From positions 2,325,271-2,389,270 of the forward strand of contig AP019861.1 of assembly GCA_013426755.1 (NCBI GenBank): a stretch of 64,000 nt of DNA, read 5' to 3'. The position numbers and the translations under genes are program-made. This stretch comes from Spirochaetota bacterium. Lineage in GTDB: Bacteria > Spirochaetota > UBA12135 > COTS27. This document shows positions 55,720 to 64,000 of this stretch, one piece after another (within the stretch, counting starts at the first letter, position 1; every line of letters starts with the position of its first letter). Below the pieces are notes generated by a model that worked only from the letters and a program-made list of their open reading frames with translations, was not told the DNA's origin and made no database searches.

Positions 55720-56454
55720 TCACTTAACACGTTTTGTCATCGTACCAGAATGACGACGCTTCGCTCCTTCACTCAAATTCGACTTTTGCTTAGCACTAGC
55801 AGAGGTTCGATACGAACTTTGAACAGAATTTTTCTTAGAATAGGTAGATTGCTTAGAATAGGTAGCTTTCTTAGAATGGGTAGGTTTTTTAGATTGGGTA
55901 GATTGCTTGGAATGAGCAGCTTTCTTAGATTGGGTAGATTTCTTAGATTGGGTAGATTGCTTGGAATGAGCAGCTTTCTTAGATTGGGTAGATTGCTTAG
56001 ATTGGGTAGCTTTCTTGGAATGAGCAGTTTTCTTAGAATGAGCAGATTTCTTAGACTGGGTAGCTTTCTTAGATTGGGTAGATTTTTTAGAATGGGGAAC
56101 GGTTTGCTTAGGATTACTAGTGGAGGCTTTGGAATTATTAACAACCGCCGCTTCAACAGAACCTTTTCTAATCATGTATTTAGCTGTATGACTTTGATTG
56201 CTTTTCGTACGATTTCTTGAAGTTTTCTTTGTCGCATGATCTTGATCGATCGGCGCTGGCGGATCATTTCTTGTTTGATCTGCGTCCATCTGCGCTATGC
56301 GATTCATATAATCCATTGTCTCGTCATAGGTTTTTCGCAAATTCGTATACATTACGCCCACTTTCCTTAGAAACAGTGGAAAATCCTTAGGCTTGACAAA
56401 AATAAGCACCAGTAACCCAATAACTAAAAATTCCAAAAAACCAATACCAAACAT
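55720..56454 (-). CDS. tatB: TatB-like translocase protein with Lys-rich repeat tail
   Basis: The N-terminal helix (MFGIGFLEFLVIGLLVLIFV) and following amphipathic segment (KPKDFPLFLRKVGVMYTNLRKTYDE) match TatA/B family, and position beside tatC makes it TatB-like. From about residue 115 to 208 the sequence is about fifteen hexapeptides of the type SKKSTQ, SKKAAH, SKQSTQ, an unusually basic tail (18-bp DNA repeats). The tail stays in frame to the stop. Canonical TatB proteins have charged but non-repetitive tails. Confidence 0.82.
   Translation of the reverse strand: MFGIGFLEFLVIGLLVLIFVKPKDFPLFLRKVGVMYTNLRKTYDETMDYMNRIAQMDADQTRNDPPAPIDQDHATKKTSRNRTKSNQSHTAKYMIRKGSVEAAVVNNSKASTSNPKQTVPHSKKSTQSKKATQSKKSAHSKKTAHSKKATQSKQSTQSKKAAHSKQSTQSKKSTQSKKAAHSKQSTQSKKPTHSKKATYSKQSTYSKKNSVQSSYRTSASAKQKSNLSEGAKRRHSGTMTKRVK
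55830..56110 (-). repeat. in-frame 18-bp repeats in tatB
   Basis: About fifteen 18-bp units encode hexapeptides SK[KQ][SAP][TA][QHY]. Units are similar at the DNA level (TCTAAGAAAGCTACCCAA type on the sense strand). The period is a multiple of three. Confidence 0.93.
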
Positions 56455-56639
56455 GCTTACTTTTACTCATACTCCCCATACACTTCTCTTCTCATCTCAA
56501 TCAAACTCACCACTTCACCCCAATTAATACTCTATAAATAGAATATTCTATAAATATTCTATAAAAACTATTCCATAAATTACCCCTATTGATCTGCTAA
56601 TCGAAGCACCCCTAATCAAAGTTTTTTAATTAATTGAAG

Positions 56640-56757
56640 TTCTAGTCGAAGTTCTTTAATTGAGGTTCTAATTGAGATTTTAATTAAGGTTCTAATTGAA
56701 GTTTTAATTGAGGTTTTAATTGAGGTTCTAATTGAAGTTTTAATCGAGGTTTTTCTA
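56640..56757. repeat. 12-bp TTAATTGAGGTT repeat between tatC and tatB
   Basis: About ten units of 12 bp (GTTTTAATTGAG, GTTCTAATTGAA and the like), ending 7 bp before the tatC stop codon. Sits between tatC and tatB on the minus strand. The remainder of 56455-56639 shows no gene. Confidence 0.85.
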
Positions 56758-56763
56758 TATAAA

Positions 56764-57504
56764 TCACTCACCAAATTTGAATATTTTAGCAATCACTAAC
56801 GTCAGATAAAACATTGCAATAAGCGGAACAGCAATGCTAACCATAGATATAGGATCAGGAGGTGTGATCACCGCCGCAACAACACATATTGCAATAACAA
56901 TGTACCGTGACCATTTAAGCATTGTCGCCCGTTTCATGACATTCATAACCATAAGCAATTCGAGGACAATTGGAAATTGAAATAACACTAAGGCAATCAG
57001 AATAAACTGCATCACAAAAAATATATTCCCCCCATATCCAAGCAAAACACCCACATTCTGCGGAAGAAATCCCTTCCCTGTGAGAAATTTGACGCTAAGC
57101 GGTAATATCGTCCCATAACTGTAATAGATGCTTATAATTATAAGCACAAAACTAGAAGCCAGCGTGTATAGAATAATCCTCTTCTCCTTAAATTTTAACG
57201 CAGGAAATAAAAATCTCAGTATCAAATACACGTGAATAGGAAACGTCAGGATAAGTCCCAAAAAAAATGACAATTTTATCTTCACCACAAACCCTTCTAG
57301 GATACTTGTCACATAGAGGTCTTCCCCACCAGCTATCTTAGGCAACGATGCAAACGGCCTAGAAAGCAGCGCAACAGCAGCCTCATAAAGGTAAAAGGCC
57401 CCTATCATCCCCACAATCAATACACTCAACGAAATAATAACCAGTCTTCTAAGCTCTTCAATATGTCCTAAAAAGGTCATTCCTCCTTCTGTGCGATCAG
57501 TCAT
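56764..57504 (-). CDS. tatC: Sec-independent protein translocase TatC
   Basis: Six-helix twin-arginine receptor. It begins MTDRTEGGMTFLGHIEELRRLVIISL, containing the conserved FLGHIEELRR motif (about residues 11-20), and has the LYEAAVALLSRPF and LPxNVGVLLGYGG-type stretches and the last-helix ITPPDPISM motif. Length 246. First gene of a tatC-tatB-tatA-trxB series on the minus strand. Confidence 0.93.
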   Translation of the reverse strand: MTDRTEGGMTFLGHIEELRRLVIISLSVLIVGMIGAFYLYEAAVALLSRPFASLPKIAGGEDLYVTSILEGFVVKIKLSFFLGLILTFPIHVYLILRFLFPALKFKEKRIILYTLASSFVLIIISIYYSYGTILPLSVKFLTGKGFLPQNVGVLLGYGGNIFFVMQFILIALVLFQFPIVLELLMVMNVMKRATMLKWSRYIVIAICVVAAVITPPDPISMVSIAVPLIAMFYLTLVIAKIFKFGE

Positions 57505-58022
57505 TGCTTACGGGACGCTAGCTGCTTAGCTTTTTAATATTGCTTTTTAGAATTGAATAAACCAGCCATTGAATCATTGAGTTATTGAGTTATTGAGTTA
57601 TTGAGTTATTGAAGAATCACTGAACAAACGGTATAAATCGACACCACTTCAAAAGGTTGCTGCGAACCTCCGTTCTCGTCAGTCAAGTTCTCGTCAGTTA
57701 ATTTTTTGTCAATCATTTTCTAGCAGTCTCCGATTAAATTATACTATAAATCCCTTATACCGCCTGCTACTTCCAATAACAGTCCCCCTCACTAACACTA
57801 CCATAGGTTCAATTATTTTCATCGTTTGAGTTGTTCTCATTAATTCAAAACAGAGTATAATCGAAACAAAGGTAACTTTGATTACTTCAATCATCATTAA
57901 AAGAGCGTAATTACACTACAAAGCCAATTATCATATTATAAAAATATAGACCTCTAGAAAAGACTAGCTTTAGTGTAGCATATTATTATCATTATTATCA
58001 TAATAGCGTATATCCTTAAAAA
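57505..58022. other. divergent region between tatC and the large dehydrogenase
   Basis: About 520 bp with the promoters of tatC (-) and the FAD gene (+). It contains an 8-bp GAGTTATT repeat at about 57579-57612 (five units) and a plausible -10 TATAAT at 57856-57861 for the FAD gene with a weak TTGTTC -35 at 57831-57836 (19-bp spacer). No gene. Confidence 0.45.
57831..57861 (+). promoter_or_regulatory. candidate sigma-70 promoter of the FAD/Fe-S dehydrogenase
   Basis: TATAAT at 57856-57861 and TTGTTC at 57831-57836 with a 19-bp spacer. This would give a leader of about 155 nt. The -35 match is poor, so the call is tentative. Confidence 0.3.
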
Positions 58023-61000
58023 ATGATTATGAAAACGAAAACACACACCGCTTCTTACAACCAAGCACTGCGGAGGTTAAGAGATTCCTTCTCAGGAGAG
58101 CTTGATTTTTCTGCTACCACAAAACTTCTTTACGCGACCGATGCGTCTATTTATAAAGAAATGCCCCGTGGTGTCGCTTTTCCTAAAAATAATGAAGACA
58201 TCAAAGCACTGCTTCATTTTGCCAATACCACCCAAATTCCGCTCATTGCCCGTGGAAGTGGCACTTCATTAGCAGGACAAGTAGTCGGAGCAGCGATCGT
58301 TGTCGATGTCTCCCTTCATATGAATGCCATCCTAGAACTCAATAAAACACACACCACACCATTTGTTCGCGTCCAACCAGGCGTTATTCGTGATGATCTA
58401 AATACCTACCTAAAACCACACGGTCTCTTCTTCCCACCAGAAACAGCCAGCGCCAGTCGCGCGACTATTGGAGGAATGATTGGTAATAACTCGACAGGGG
58501 CTAATTCGATCACCTACGGCACAACAAGAGATTATATCCTCGCCCTAAAAGGATACCTCGCCGACGGAAGCCCCGTAATATGCCAACCGCTTTCTGCTAC
58601 GGAATATCAAAAAAAACTTGCCCACCTAGGCATCAATACACCACCTAAAGGACATCTCAATCATCATTTATTACCTCCAGAGCAAATTCATCATAATAAC
58701 AACAACAATACACGTGAAGCTATCATCTACAAGACGCTAACAAAAATACTAAGCGATCAAAAAATACAAAACGACCTTGAAACCGCCTTTCCACATCCAG
58801 CTATCATGCGCCGCAATACAGGATACGCCCTCGATCTGCTAGGAAAAACAGAACCTTTTAACAAAAATTCCACTTCTAAATCACAAATGGCCGCGCCTTT
58901 TAACCTAGCTACCCTCATCGCTGGCTCAGAAGGAACTTTAATGTTCATCACAGAAGCAACACTTAAACTAGTTAACCTCCCCGCACCTTGCTATGGCGTT
59001 ATTGCAGCCCATTTTAATAGCATCGATGACAGTCTGCACGCTAATATTCTCGCATTGAAATACAAACCCAACGCCTCTGAACTTATCGACCACTATATCA
59101 TAGAATGCACCGAGAAAAATCTAGAACAACGCTACAATCGTGATTTCATCAAAGGCAGACCTAAAGCTATATTAATCATTGCTTTCAATCGCTCAACCAC
59201 AGACACTCTAAATAAAACACTCTCAGAACTGCAATCCACACTACTTCGCGAAGGAAATGCGTATCACGCTCCGATCTTAACAGGCACAGCCGCTCACAAA
59301 CCCTGGAATATCCGTAAAGCAGGATTAGGTCTATTGTCTAACATTGTAGGCGACGCTAAACCTATAGCGGTCGTCGAAGACGCTGCAGTTCGTGTTACAC
59401 AATTACCACAATTCGTTGCTGATTTCAATAGTACCCTAAAACAGCATCATTTTTCCTGTGTGCATTACGCCCACGCGGGAGCAGGAGAACTTCATTTACG
59501 TCCTATTGTCAATATTAAAGAACCGTCAGGACAGGCTACTATTTATAACCTTGCTAAAGACATTGCTGCGCTCGTCAAATCTTACCGCGGATCACTAAGC
59601 GGCGAACATGGTGACGGCAGGTCGCGCTCAGAATTCATCCCCTTTTTATTCGGCGCCGATATTTACAAGCTTTTTCAGACCATTAAAACCGCTTTCGACC
59701 CACACCACCTTCTCAATCCCCATAAAATCACCAACGCTCCTAAAATGAACAGCAACCTCAGGTATCATATCCCAGATCACACGCCTGCTTATGAAACTTA
59801 CTTTGATTTCAGCCCTTACCAAGGCATTGTCCGTTTAGCAGAGATGTGCAACGGGTCTGGAGAATGCAGACGCTCTCACCTAAGTGAAGGACTCATGTGT
59901 CCTAGTTTTATGGCCACACGAGACGAACGCCACACCACACGCGCCAGAGCAAATATTTTACGCGAAACCCTAAAAAACCCCTCCCTAGTTAACCCCTTCA
60001 CAAATAAAAACGTCCTACCCGTGCTCGATCTCTGCCTTTCTTGTAAAGGATGTAAGACCCAATGTCCGTCCAGTGTCGATATTAGCATGCTCAAAGCAGA
60101 GTATTTAGCCCATTATTATAAAAAACACACACCAAGCCTCAGAACAAAGCTCTTCGCCTACCTACCCCTTTTCTCGCACTACGGAACATTCATTCCCGCT
60201 CCAGTTAAAAATACTGTGCTTGCCTGGACACACCTTGTATTAAAACGGCTATTAAAACTCAGTGATAAGAAATTTCCCGCTTTTTCACATCGAACAGCAT
60301 TTTCACTACTGAAATCTCACATGGCTACTGCTCCTAACCGTCCATCATTACGCTTACATACATCTTCATCGCTACTTGAAACAAAAACTCACCCCACAAA
60401 ATCCCACACTTCCACCATCACAACTCATACAAAAGCTAAAAATAATACCCCCCACCCATCTAAACCAACCACACCCACACAAACCCTCTACCTCTTCATA
60501 GACGAATTTACGAATTATTTTGCAAGTGAGGTTTGTAACTACGCCTATCTCGTCTTAACCCAACTGGGCTACTCAGTAAAATTGCTCCCCATCACAAATA
60601 GTGGCAGAACTTTCATCTCAGCAGGACTACTCAACCAAGCACAACGTCTCACCCAGCAGAACTTAAAGCAATTACAATCTCTTCTAACCAAGCACCCAGC
60701 CCATTTAGACGCCACCCAAACCACCGCTAAAGCGCATTCTAACTCCGATCTCCCCTTACCTTTTTCAATTATTGGCGTCGAACCTTCCGCTTTACTTACA
60801 TTTCGTGACGAAGCCATTTCACTTGTACGCGGAGAAAAGCAATTATTCGCTAAAAAAATCGCTCGCCATACCTATCTGCTCGAAGAATTTCTTGTAAGAG
60901 AGCTTGAAGCAGGACGCATCCATCGTTCCATGTTTCCAACCCAGCATAAAAGTATTGCCTATCACACGCATTGTCATGCGCAGTCCCTTTCAAAACCAAA

Positions 61001-61271
61001 CACAATGTTTCGCATTTTAGAGCTTATCTCAGCCACACCGCCCCAGTCACTCGGACAAGGATGCTGCGGTATGGCAGGAACTTTCGGTTATGAACGCGAA
61101 CATGCTGCCCTTGCTAAGAAAATCGCACAATTACGCCTCATTCCCGCACTCAAACGCACTCACCCAGAAACACTTGTTGTCGCATCCGGATTTAGCTGCC
61201 GCGATCAGATCTCTGCTCTCACTTCTAGCCAACCTGTTTCCGTAGCTGAAGCCTGCTTTAAGGCATTGTAA
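58023..61271 (+). CDS. FAD-linked oxidase / Fe-S / CCG-domain dehydrogenase (YdiJ-type, D-2-hydroxyacid)
   Basis: A 1082-residue single polypeptide: FAD-binding PCMH domain (about 50-290; RGSGTSLAGQVVG, ETASASRATIGGMIGNNSTGAN), FAD_oxidase_C domain (about 325-570; SGEHGDGRSRSEFI), two 4Fe-4S sites (CNGSGECRR near 617 and CLSCKGCKTQCPSS near 672) and a C-terminal CCG domain (YHTHCHAQSL, CCGMAGTFGYE, about 980-1025). This architecture matches YdiJ-like D-2-hydroxyglutarate/D-lactate dehydrogenases that pass electrons to quinone. Low-complexity inserts lie at about 215-225 and 775-822. The substrate is not readable from sequence. Confidence 0.88.
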   Translation: MIMKTKTHTASYNQALRRLRDSFSGELDFSATTKLLYATDASIYKEMPRGVAFPKNNEDIKALLHFANTTQIPLIARGSGTSLAGQVVGAAIVVDVSLHMNAILELNKTHTTPFVRVQPGVIRDDLNTYLKPHGLFFPPETASASRATIGGMIGNNSTGANSITYGTTRDYILALKGYLADGSPVICQPLSATEYQKKLAHLGINTPPKGHLNHHLLPPEQIHHNNNNNTREAIIYKTLTKILSDQKIQNDLETAFPHPAIMRRNTGYALDLLGKTEPFNKNSTSKSQMAAPFNLATLIAGSEGTLMFITEATLKLVNLPAPCYGVIAAHFNSIDDSLHANILALKYKPNASELIDHYIIECTEKNLEQRYNRDFIKGRPKAILIIAFNRSTTDTLNKTLSELQSTLLREGNAYHAPILTGTAAHKPWNIRKAGLGLLSNIVGDAKPIAVVEDAAVRVTQLPQFVADFNSTLKQHHFSCVHYAHAGAGELHLRPIVNIKEPSGQATIYNLAKDIAALVKSYRGSLSGEHGDGRSRSEFIPFLFGADIYKLFQTIKTAFDPHHLLNPHKITNAPKMNSNLRYHIPDHTPAYETYFDFSPYQGIVRLAEMCNGSGECRRSHLSEGLMCPSFMATRDERHTTRARANILRETLKNPSLVNPFTNKNVLPVLDLCLSCKGCKTQCPSSVDISMLKAEYLAHYYKKHTPSLRTKLFAYLPLFSHYGTFIPAPVKNTVLAWTHLVLKRLLKLSDKKFPAFSHRTAFSLLKSHMATAPNRPSLRLHTSSSLLETKTHPTKSHTSTITTHTKAKNNTPHPSKPTTPTQTLYLFIDEFTNYFASEVCNYAYLVLTQLGYSVKLLPITNSGRTFISAGLLNQAQRLTQQNLKQLQSLLTKHPAHLDATQTTAKAHSNSDLPLPFSIIGVEPSALLTFRDEAISLVRGEKQLFAKKIARHTYLLEEFLVRELEAGRIHRSMFPTQHKSIAYHTHCHAQSLSKPNTMFRILELISATPPQSLGQGCCGMAGTFGYEREHAALAKKIAQLRLIPALKRTHPETLVVASGFSCRDQISALTSSQPVSVAEACFKAL

Positions 61272-61280
61272 CTGTTTTTG

Positions 61281-61329
61281 ATTGATTGATATTGATTGAT
61301 ATTGATTGATATTGATTGATATTGATTGA
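61281..61329. repeat. 10-bp ATTGATTGAT repeat
   Basis: Five 10-bp units just downstream of the dehydrogenase stop and upstream of the minus-strand methyltransferase stop, so it lies between two converging genes. Same words as the array at 3598. Confidence 0.9.
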
Positions 61330-61336
61330 GTTGTTT

Positions 61337-62236
61337 TTACAAGGTTTTGATCCATTTATTTGCTAATTTCACGTAATCCGAATTGATATCGGTTGCATAA
61401 AAATTTATATTTAGTTTTCTAGCCATAAAACATTCCGAACCTGTCCCTGCGAAAGGAATTAGGATATCGGCTGGACGACTTGCTTTGAGTAATTTTTCTG
61501 TTAATTTCATTGGTTTTTGGGTGGGGTGCGTTATTAATAGGCAATTGTTATGATCATTTTTCTCCTTGCCTATTAATAACTCATTGCAGTTTTTACAATA
61601 AAATACTCTCTCCGCTGCACCTGAGCCGCCTGCTAACGCAGGTATTTTTATAACATCGCGTGGCAATGCTCCTTTTTCATGGGCTTGATAGATTGTTTTT
61701 GAATGCCCCTTGCTGTATCTACATTGCTTGCTATTTCTAACCTTACCTGCTGCATTTGTCAAAAACGAATGCGTGTAACCTTCTCTGATCTGATCGACGT
61801 CCAATATTGGCTTTTTAGCCTTCCAGATACAGAGAATGCTCTCGTAACTTCTTTGCCAGAATTTACTAGCAGGCACCGTTTTATTCGTGTAATGCCAAGC
61901 AAGCCATCTTTGCCGCCCAGTCGGATAGCGAACTGCCAGGTGAGAGAGAATCTCAGGATAACCGTATATATACACGGGGGCAGCAGGTTTAATTAATTGC
62001 ATGCACTTAGCTAAATATTTAAGACTCCAATCAATATAATCTCCAAGTGCCCTATTGTCCTTAGTATTACCAAAATCTTTGCCAATGTTATAGGGTGGGT
62101 CGATGATTGCTAAATCAAAAAAATTCTCAACCGCAAATGCATTTAAAAATTCCATAACATCTAGATTACAGACCTTATTTTTATAAGGTGCAATCTTTGT
62201 TTTACGCGAGGTCAAATCCGTTGATTGCTGCGACAT
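61337..62236 (-). CDS. orphan DNA methyltransferase, beta class (N6-adenine or N4-cytosine)
   Basis: A 299-residue S-adenosyl-methionine DNA methyltransferase. Catalytic motif DPPYNIG is at residues 46-52 and the SAM-binding motif PFAGTGSE is near 263, so the order is catalytic-first, SAM-binding-last (beta arrangement). A small CxxC site (CKNC near 220) may bind zinc. It is not accompanied by a restriction gene in the visible window. The target site cannot be read here. A spacer of 100 bp holding AATTGAATTCAATT follows upstream. Confidence 0.87.
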   Translation of the reverse strand: MSQQSTDLTSRKTKIAPYKNKVCNLDVMEFLNAFAVENFFDLAIIDPPYNIGKDFGNTKDNRALGDYIDWSLKYLAKCMQLIKPAAPVYIYGYPEILSHLAVRYPTGRQRWLAWHYTNKTVPASKFWQRSYESILCIWKAKKPILDVDQIREGYTHSFLTNAAGKVRNSKQCRYSKGHSKTIYQAHEKGALPRDVIKIPALAGGSGAAERVFYCKNCNELLIGKEKNDHNNCLLITHPTQKPMKLTEKLLKASRPADILIPFAGTGSECFMARKLNINFYATDINSDYVKLANKWIKTL

Positions 62237-62350
62237 TGGATGTGCATTATAACAAGGGAGTCAATTTGCTTGATAGCGAACTTAATTAATTGGATTAGTT
62301 TGCTTAATTGAATGAATTAAATGAATTGAATTCAATTTTAGATGCCATCA

Positions 62351-63502
62351 TCACGCCCGATCATTGACAACCGCAATCACACGATCTTGCTCTGCAGCTG
62401 TAAGAAATGGATGCACTGGAATAGAGAGCATTGTTTCTGCTAGCTGTTCTGATACGGGAAGCGAACCTTTTTTATATCCGTAAGACTTAAAAGCACGCTG
62501 AAGATGAAGGGGAATCGGGTAGTAAATCCCATAGCCTATATCATGCTTTTTAAGCCGCTCGATCAAAACCGTTCGCATCCGCTTGCTTTCACAACAAAGC
62601 GAATACTGCGCATAGGCAGAAATCACATTGCTAGGAATAAGTTGTCTTGTGTACCTATTTTTATCTAATTGTTCGTCATAACGGGCAGCATTGAGACGTC
62701 TGGCTTTAAGTTCATTGTCTAAATGGCGTAATTTAACATTGAGAATAGCTGCCTGAATCGTATCTAACCTTCCATTGATACCGACTGCATCATGATAATA
62801 ACGTTGCGACTGTCCATGATTTAAAAGACATCTTAATTTATGGGCGTAGGTGGTACTTGTTGTGAAGATTGCGCCGCCATCACCCGCTCCGCCTAACGGT
62901 TTGGCAGGGAAGAAACTCGTACATCCAAACATCGCTAAGTGACATGACCTTCTTTCATTGTACTTAGCGCCAAATGACTGCGCTGCGTCTTCGATCACGG
63001 CTATATTGTGCTTAGCGGCAACAGCAGTGATAGCATCCATATCAGGTAGAACACCGAAAAGTCCAACCGGAATAACTGCCTTCGTCTTCGCAGTCACAGC
63101 TTCACTCACAGCCTCCGCATCTATAACATAAGTATCAGGATTGACATCTATAAAAACAGGACGCGCCCCTAACAAAGCAACGACTTCGCCTGTCGAGATA
63201 AACGTGTACGCAGGAACGATAACCTCATCGCCATCACCAATACCTAACGCCATTAAAACAAGGAACAGCGCATCAGTCCCACTAGAACAACCAATTGCAT
63301 GAAAATCTGACCGCATAGCCTGGGCGTTTTTATCAGCAGCAACCCGACATTCTCCGCTAACATAGGCACGTAAAGCCGTTTCAAATGCCGCTAACTTCTC
63401 ACCACCTACAAAAGACACCTCAGCCATAACCTCAGCAATAGCCCTTTCTAGCTCTTGCCGGTAACACGCATATTGACGTTTGAGATCAACTAACCCAATC
63501 AT
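62351..63502 (-). CDS. DegT/DnrJ/EryC1 family PLP aminotransferase
   Basis: Sugar-nucleotide aminotransferase family. PLP-lysine about K198 in FFPAKPLGGAGDGG; IEDAAQSFGAKY and PVGLFGVLPDMDAI are family motifs. Length 383. Relatives include WbpE and GnnB-type UDP-3-keto-sugar aminotransferases that make the 3-amino sugar of lipid A in Leptospira, but the sequence alone does not select among them. It lies 6 bp after the aconitase gene in one operon. Confidence 0.85.
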   Translation of the reverse strand: MIGLVDLKRQYACYRQELERAIAEVMAEVSFVGGEKLAAFETALRAYVSGECRVAADKNAQAMRSDFHAIGCSSGTDALFLVLMALGIGDGDEVIVPAYTFISTGEVVALLGARPVFIDVNPDTYVIDAEAVSEAVTAKTKAVIPVGLFGVLPDMDAITAVAAKHNIAVIEDAAQSFGAKYNERRSCHLAMFGCTSFFPAKPLGGAGDGGAIFTTSTTYAHKLRCLLNHGQSQRYYHDAVGINGRLDTIQAAILNVKLRHLDNELKARRLNAARYDEQLDKNRYTRQLIPSNVISAYAQYSLCCESKRMRTVLIERLKKHDIGYGIYYPIPLHLQRAFKSYGYKKGSLPVSEQLAETMLSIPVHPFLTAAEQDRVIAVVNDRA

Positions 63503-63508
63503 AAGAAG

Positions 63509-64000
63509 TTAAGCCATTGCTTTTTGCCTGATCAAGTTTAACGCAGACCCAGCGGTAAACCAGGTTAATTGTTTTTGATTGTACGAATGATTGGCACGGA
63601 TCGTTTCGGTTAGACCGTCTGCATGCCTGATAATAATCTCAAGCGGCTTTTTAGGCGCCATCGCTTCAATAGCAACAATGTCAAACTTATCGTCTTCACG
63701 GATTTTATCGTAATCACTAGGGTCTGCAAACGTCAAAGCAAGCATACCTTGTTTTTTGAGATTGGTCTCGTGAATGCGGGCAAACGAACGCACTAAGATA
63801 ACTCGTACACCAAGGTGCCTAGGTTCCATCGCAGCATGCTCACGCGAAGAACCTTCACCATAATTAGTGTCCCCGACAACAATTGTTGCAATGTTATTAT
63901 TTCTATATTCACGTTGAGTTTCAGGAACAGGGCGATACGCTCCTGTTAAGGCATTTTTAACAGAATTGGTTTTGTCGTTGAAGGCATTAGTTGCACCGAT
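63509..64000 (-). CDS. acn: aconitate hydratase, 3' part (5' end beyond window)
   Basis: The frame runs uninterrupted from the right edge to the stop at 63509. Translated motifs [19 protein letters not shown] and [17 protein letters not shown] place it in the swivel domain of mitochondrial-type aconitase. Aconitase interconverts citrate and isocitrate. Only about 160 C-terminal residues are visible. An ATG inside (63827-63829) lies in the middle of the domain and is not the start. Confidence 0.93.
   Translation of the reverse strand: MGATNAFNDKTNSVKNALTGAYRPVPETQREYRNNNIATIVVGDTNYGEGSSREHAAMEPRHLGVRVILVRSFARIHETNLKKQGMLALTFADPSDYDKIREDDKFDIVAIEAMAPKKPLEIIIRHADGLTETIRANHSYNQKQLTWFTAGSALNLIRQKAMA

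Noticed and set aside
55714..56220. A 168-codon plus-strand frame with repeated RLGRFLRLGRLL words
   Set aside because: Antisense shadow of the tatB hexapeptide repeats; the minus-strand frame carries the recognisable TatB N-terminus.
61281..62236. Restriction-modification system
   Set aside because: Only a methyltransferase is present; the neighbours are a dehydrogenase and an aminotransferase and no nuclease gene is visible.

Overview
The window is AT-rich chromosomal DNA from a Gram-negative-type bacterium. An LpxA acyltransferase (lipid A), an LptE-like lipoprotein, spirochaete-style lipoproteins with short signal peptides, a Tat system and a mitochondrial-type aconitase all point to an outer-membrane organism. 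The carD - PIN/TRAM membrane protein - ispD order, ClpS-ClpA, the unusually relaxed lipoboxes and the long D-lactate/2-hydroxyglutarate-type dehydrogenase make a spirochaete (Leptospira-like side) my best guess, but no rRNA or flagellar gene is present to prove it. Nothing in the window is a phage, plasmid, IS element, CRISPR array or tRNA gene. It looks like core chromosome with wide, repeat-filled spacers.

Layout. 0.4-5.1 kb: CDP-alcohol phosphatidyltransferase, CarD, YacL-like PIN/TRAM protein, IspD (all +). 5.2-7.1 kb: PrpE (-). 7.8-9.8 kb: unknown 663-aa protein (+). 9.9-19.5 kb, all minus strand: a compact topoisomerase IV-like pair (ParE-like, ParC-like), gamma-carbonic-anhydrase-like protein, ComEC, Xth and GlpD. 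20-21 kb: GAPDH (+), separated by a strong bidirectional hairpin from the class I ribonucleotide reductase nrdA-nrdB (-). 26.5-46 kb, all plus strand: AlaS, an AAA/STAND ATPase, Pth, RdgB, ClpS, ClpA, LptE-like, HolA-like, two lipoproteins, LpxA, PurH, a small membrane protein, GreA, AroB. 46.2-57.5 kb, all minus strand: HAD phosphatase, a GldA/GldF/GldG-type ABC exporter (ATPase, permease, auxiliary protein), TrxB, TatA, TatB, TatC. 58-61.3 kb: a giant FAD/Fe-S dehydrogenase (+). 61.3-64 kb (-): orphan beta-class DNA methyltransferase, DegT-family aminotransferase, and the 3' part of aconitase running off the right edge.

The standout property is not one gene but a pervasive tandem-repeat habit. 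Spacers hold arrays with units of 8, 10, 12, 14/28, 25, 42 and 138 bp. Several begin exactly at a stop codon. Within genes, in-frame repeats (18, 30 or 36 bp periods) are inserted into linkers and tails of otherwise normal housekeeping proteins (ABC ATPase, GldG-like protein, TatB, ClpA), and many conserved enzymes are longer than their families because of low-complexity inserts (PurH, Pth, RdgB, IspD, GlpD). The densest region is 46-57 kb, covering the ABC exporter and the tat operon; there a 25 x 25-bp array sits between tatB and tatA. Many arrays share an ATTGA/TCAAT core. I regard this repeat system as the most likely candidate for something undescribed.
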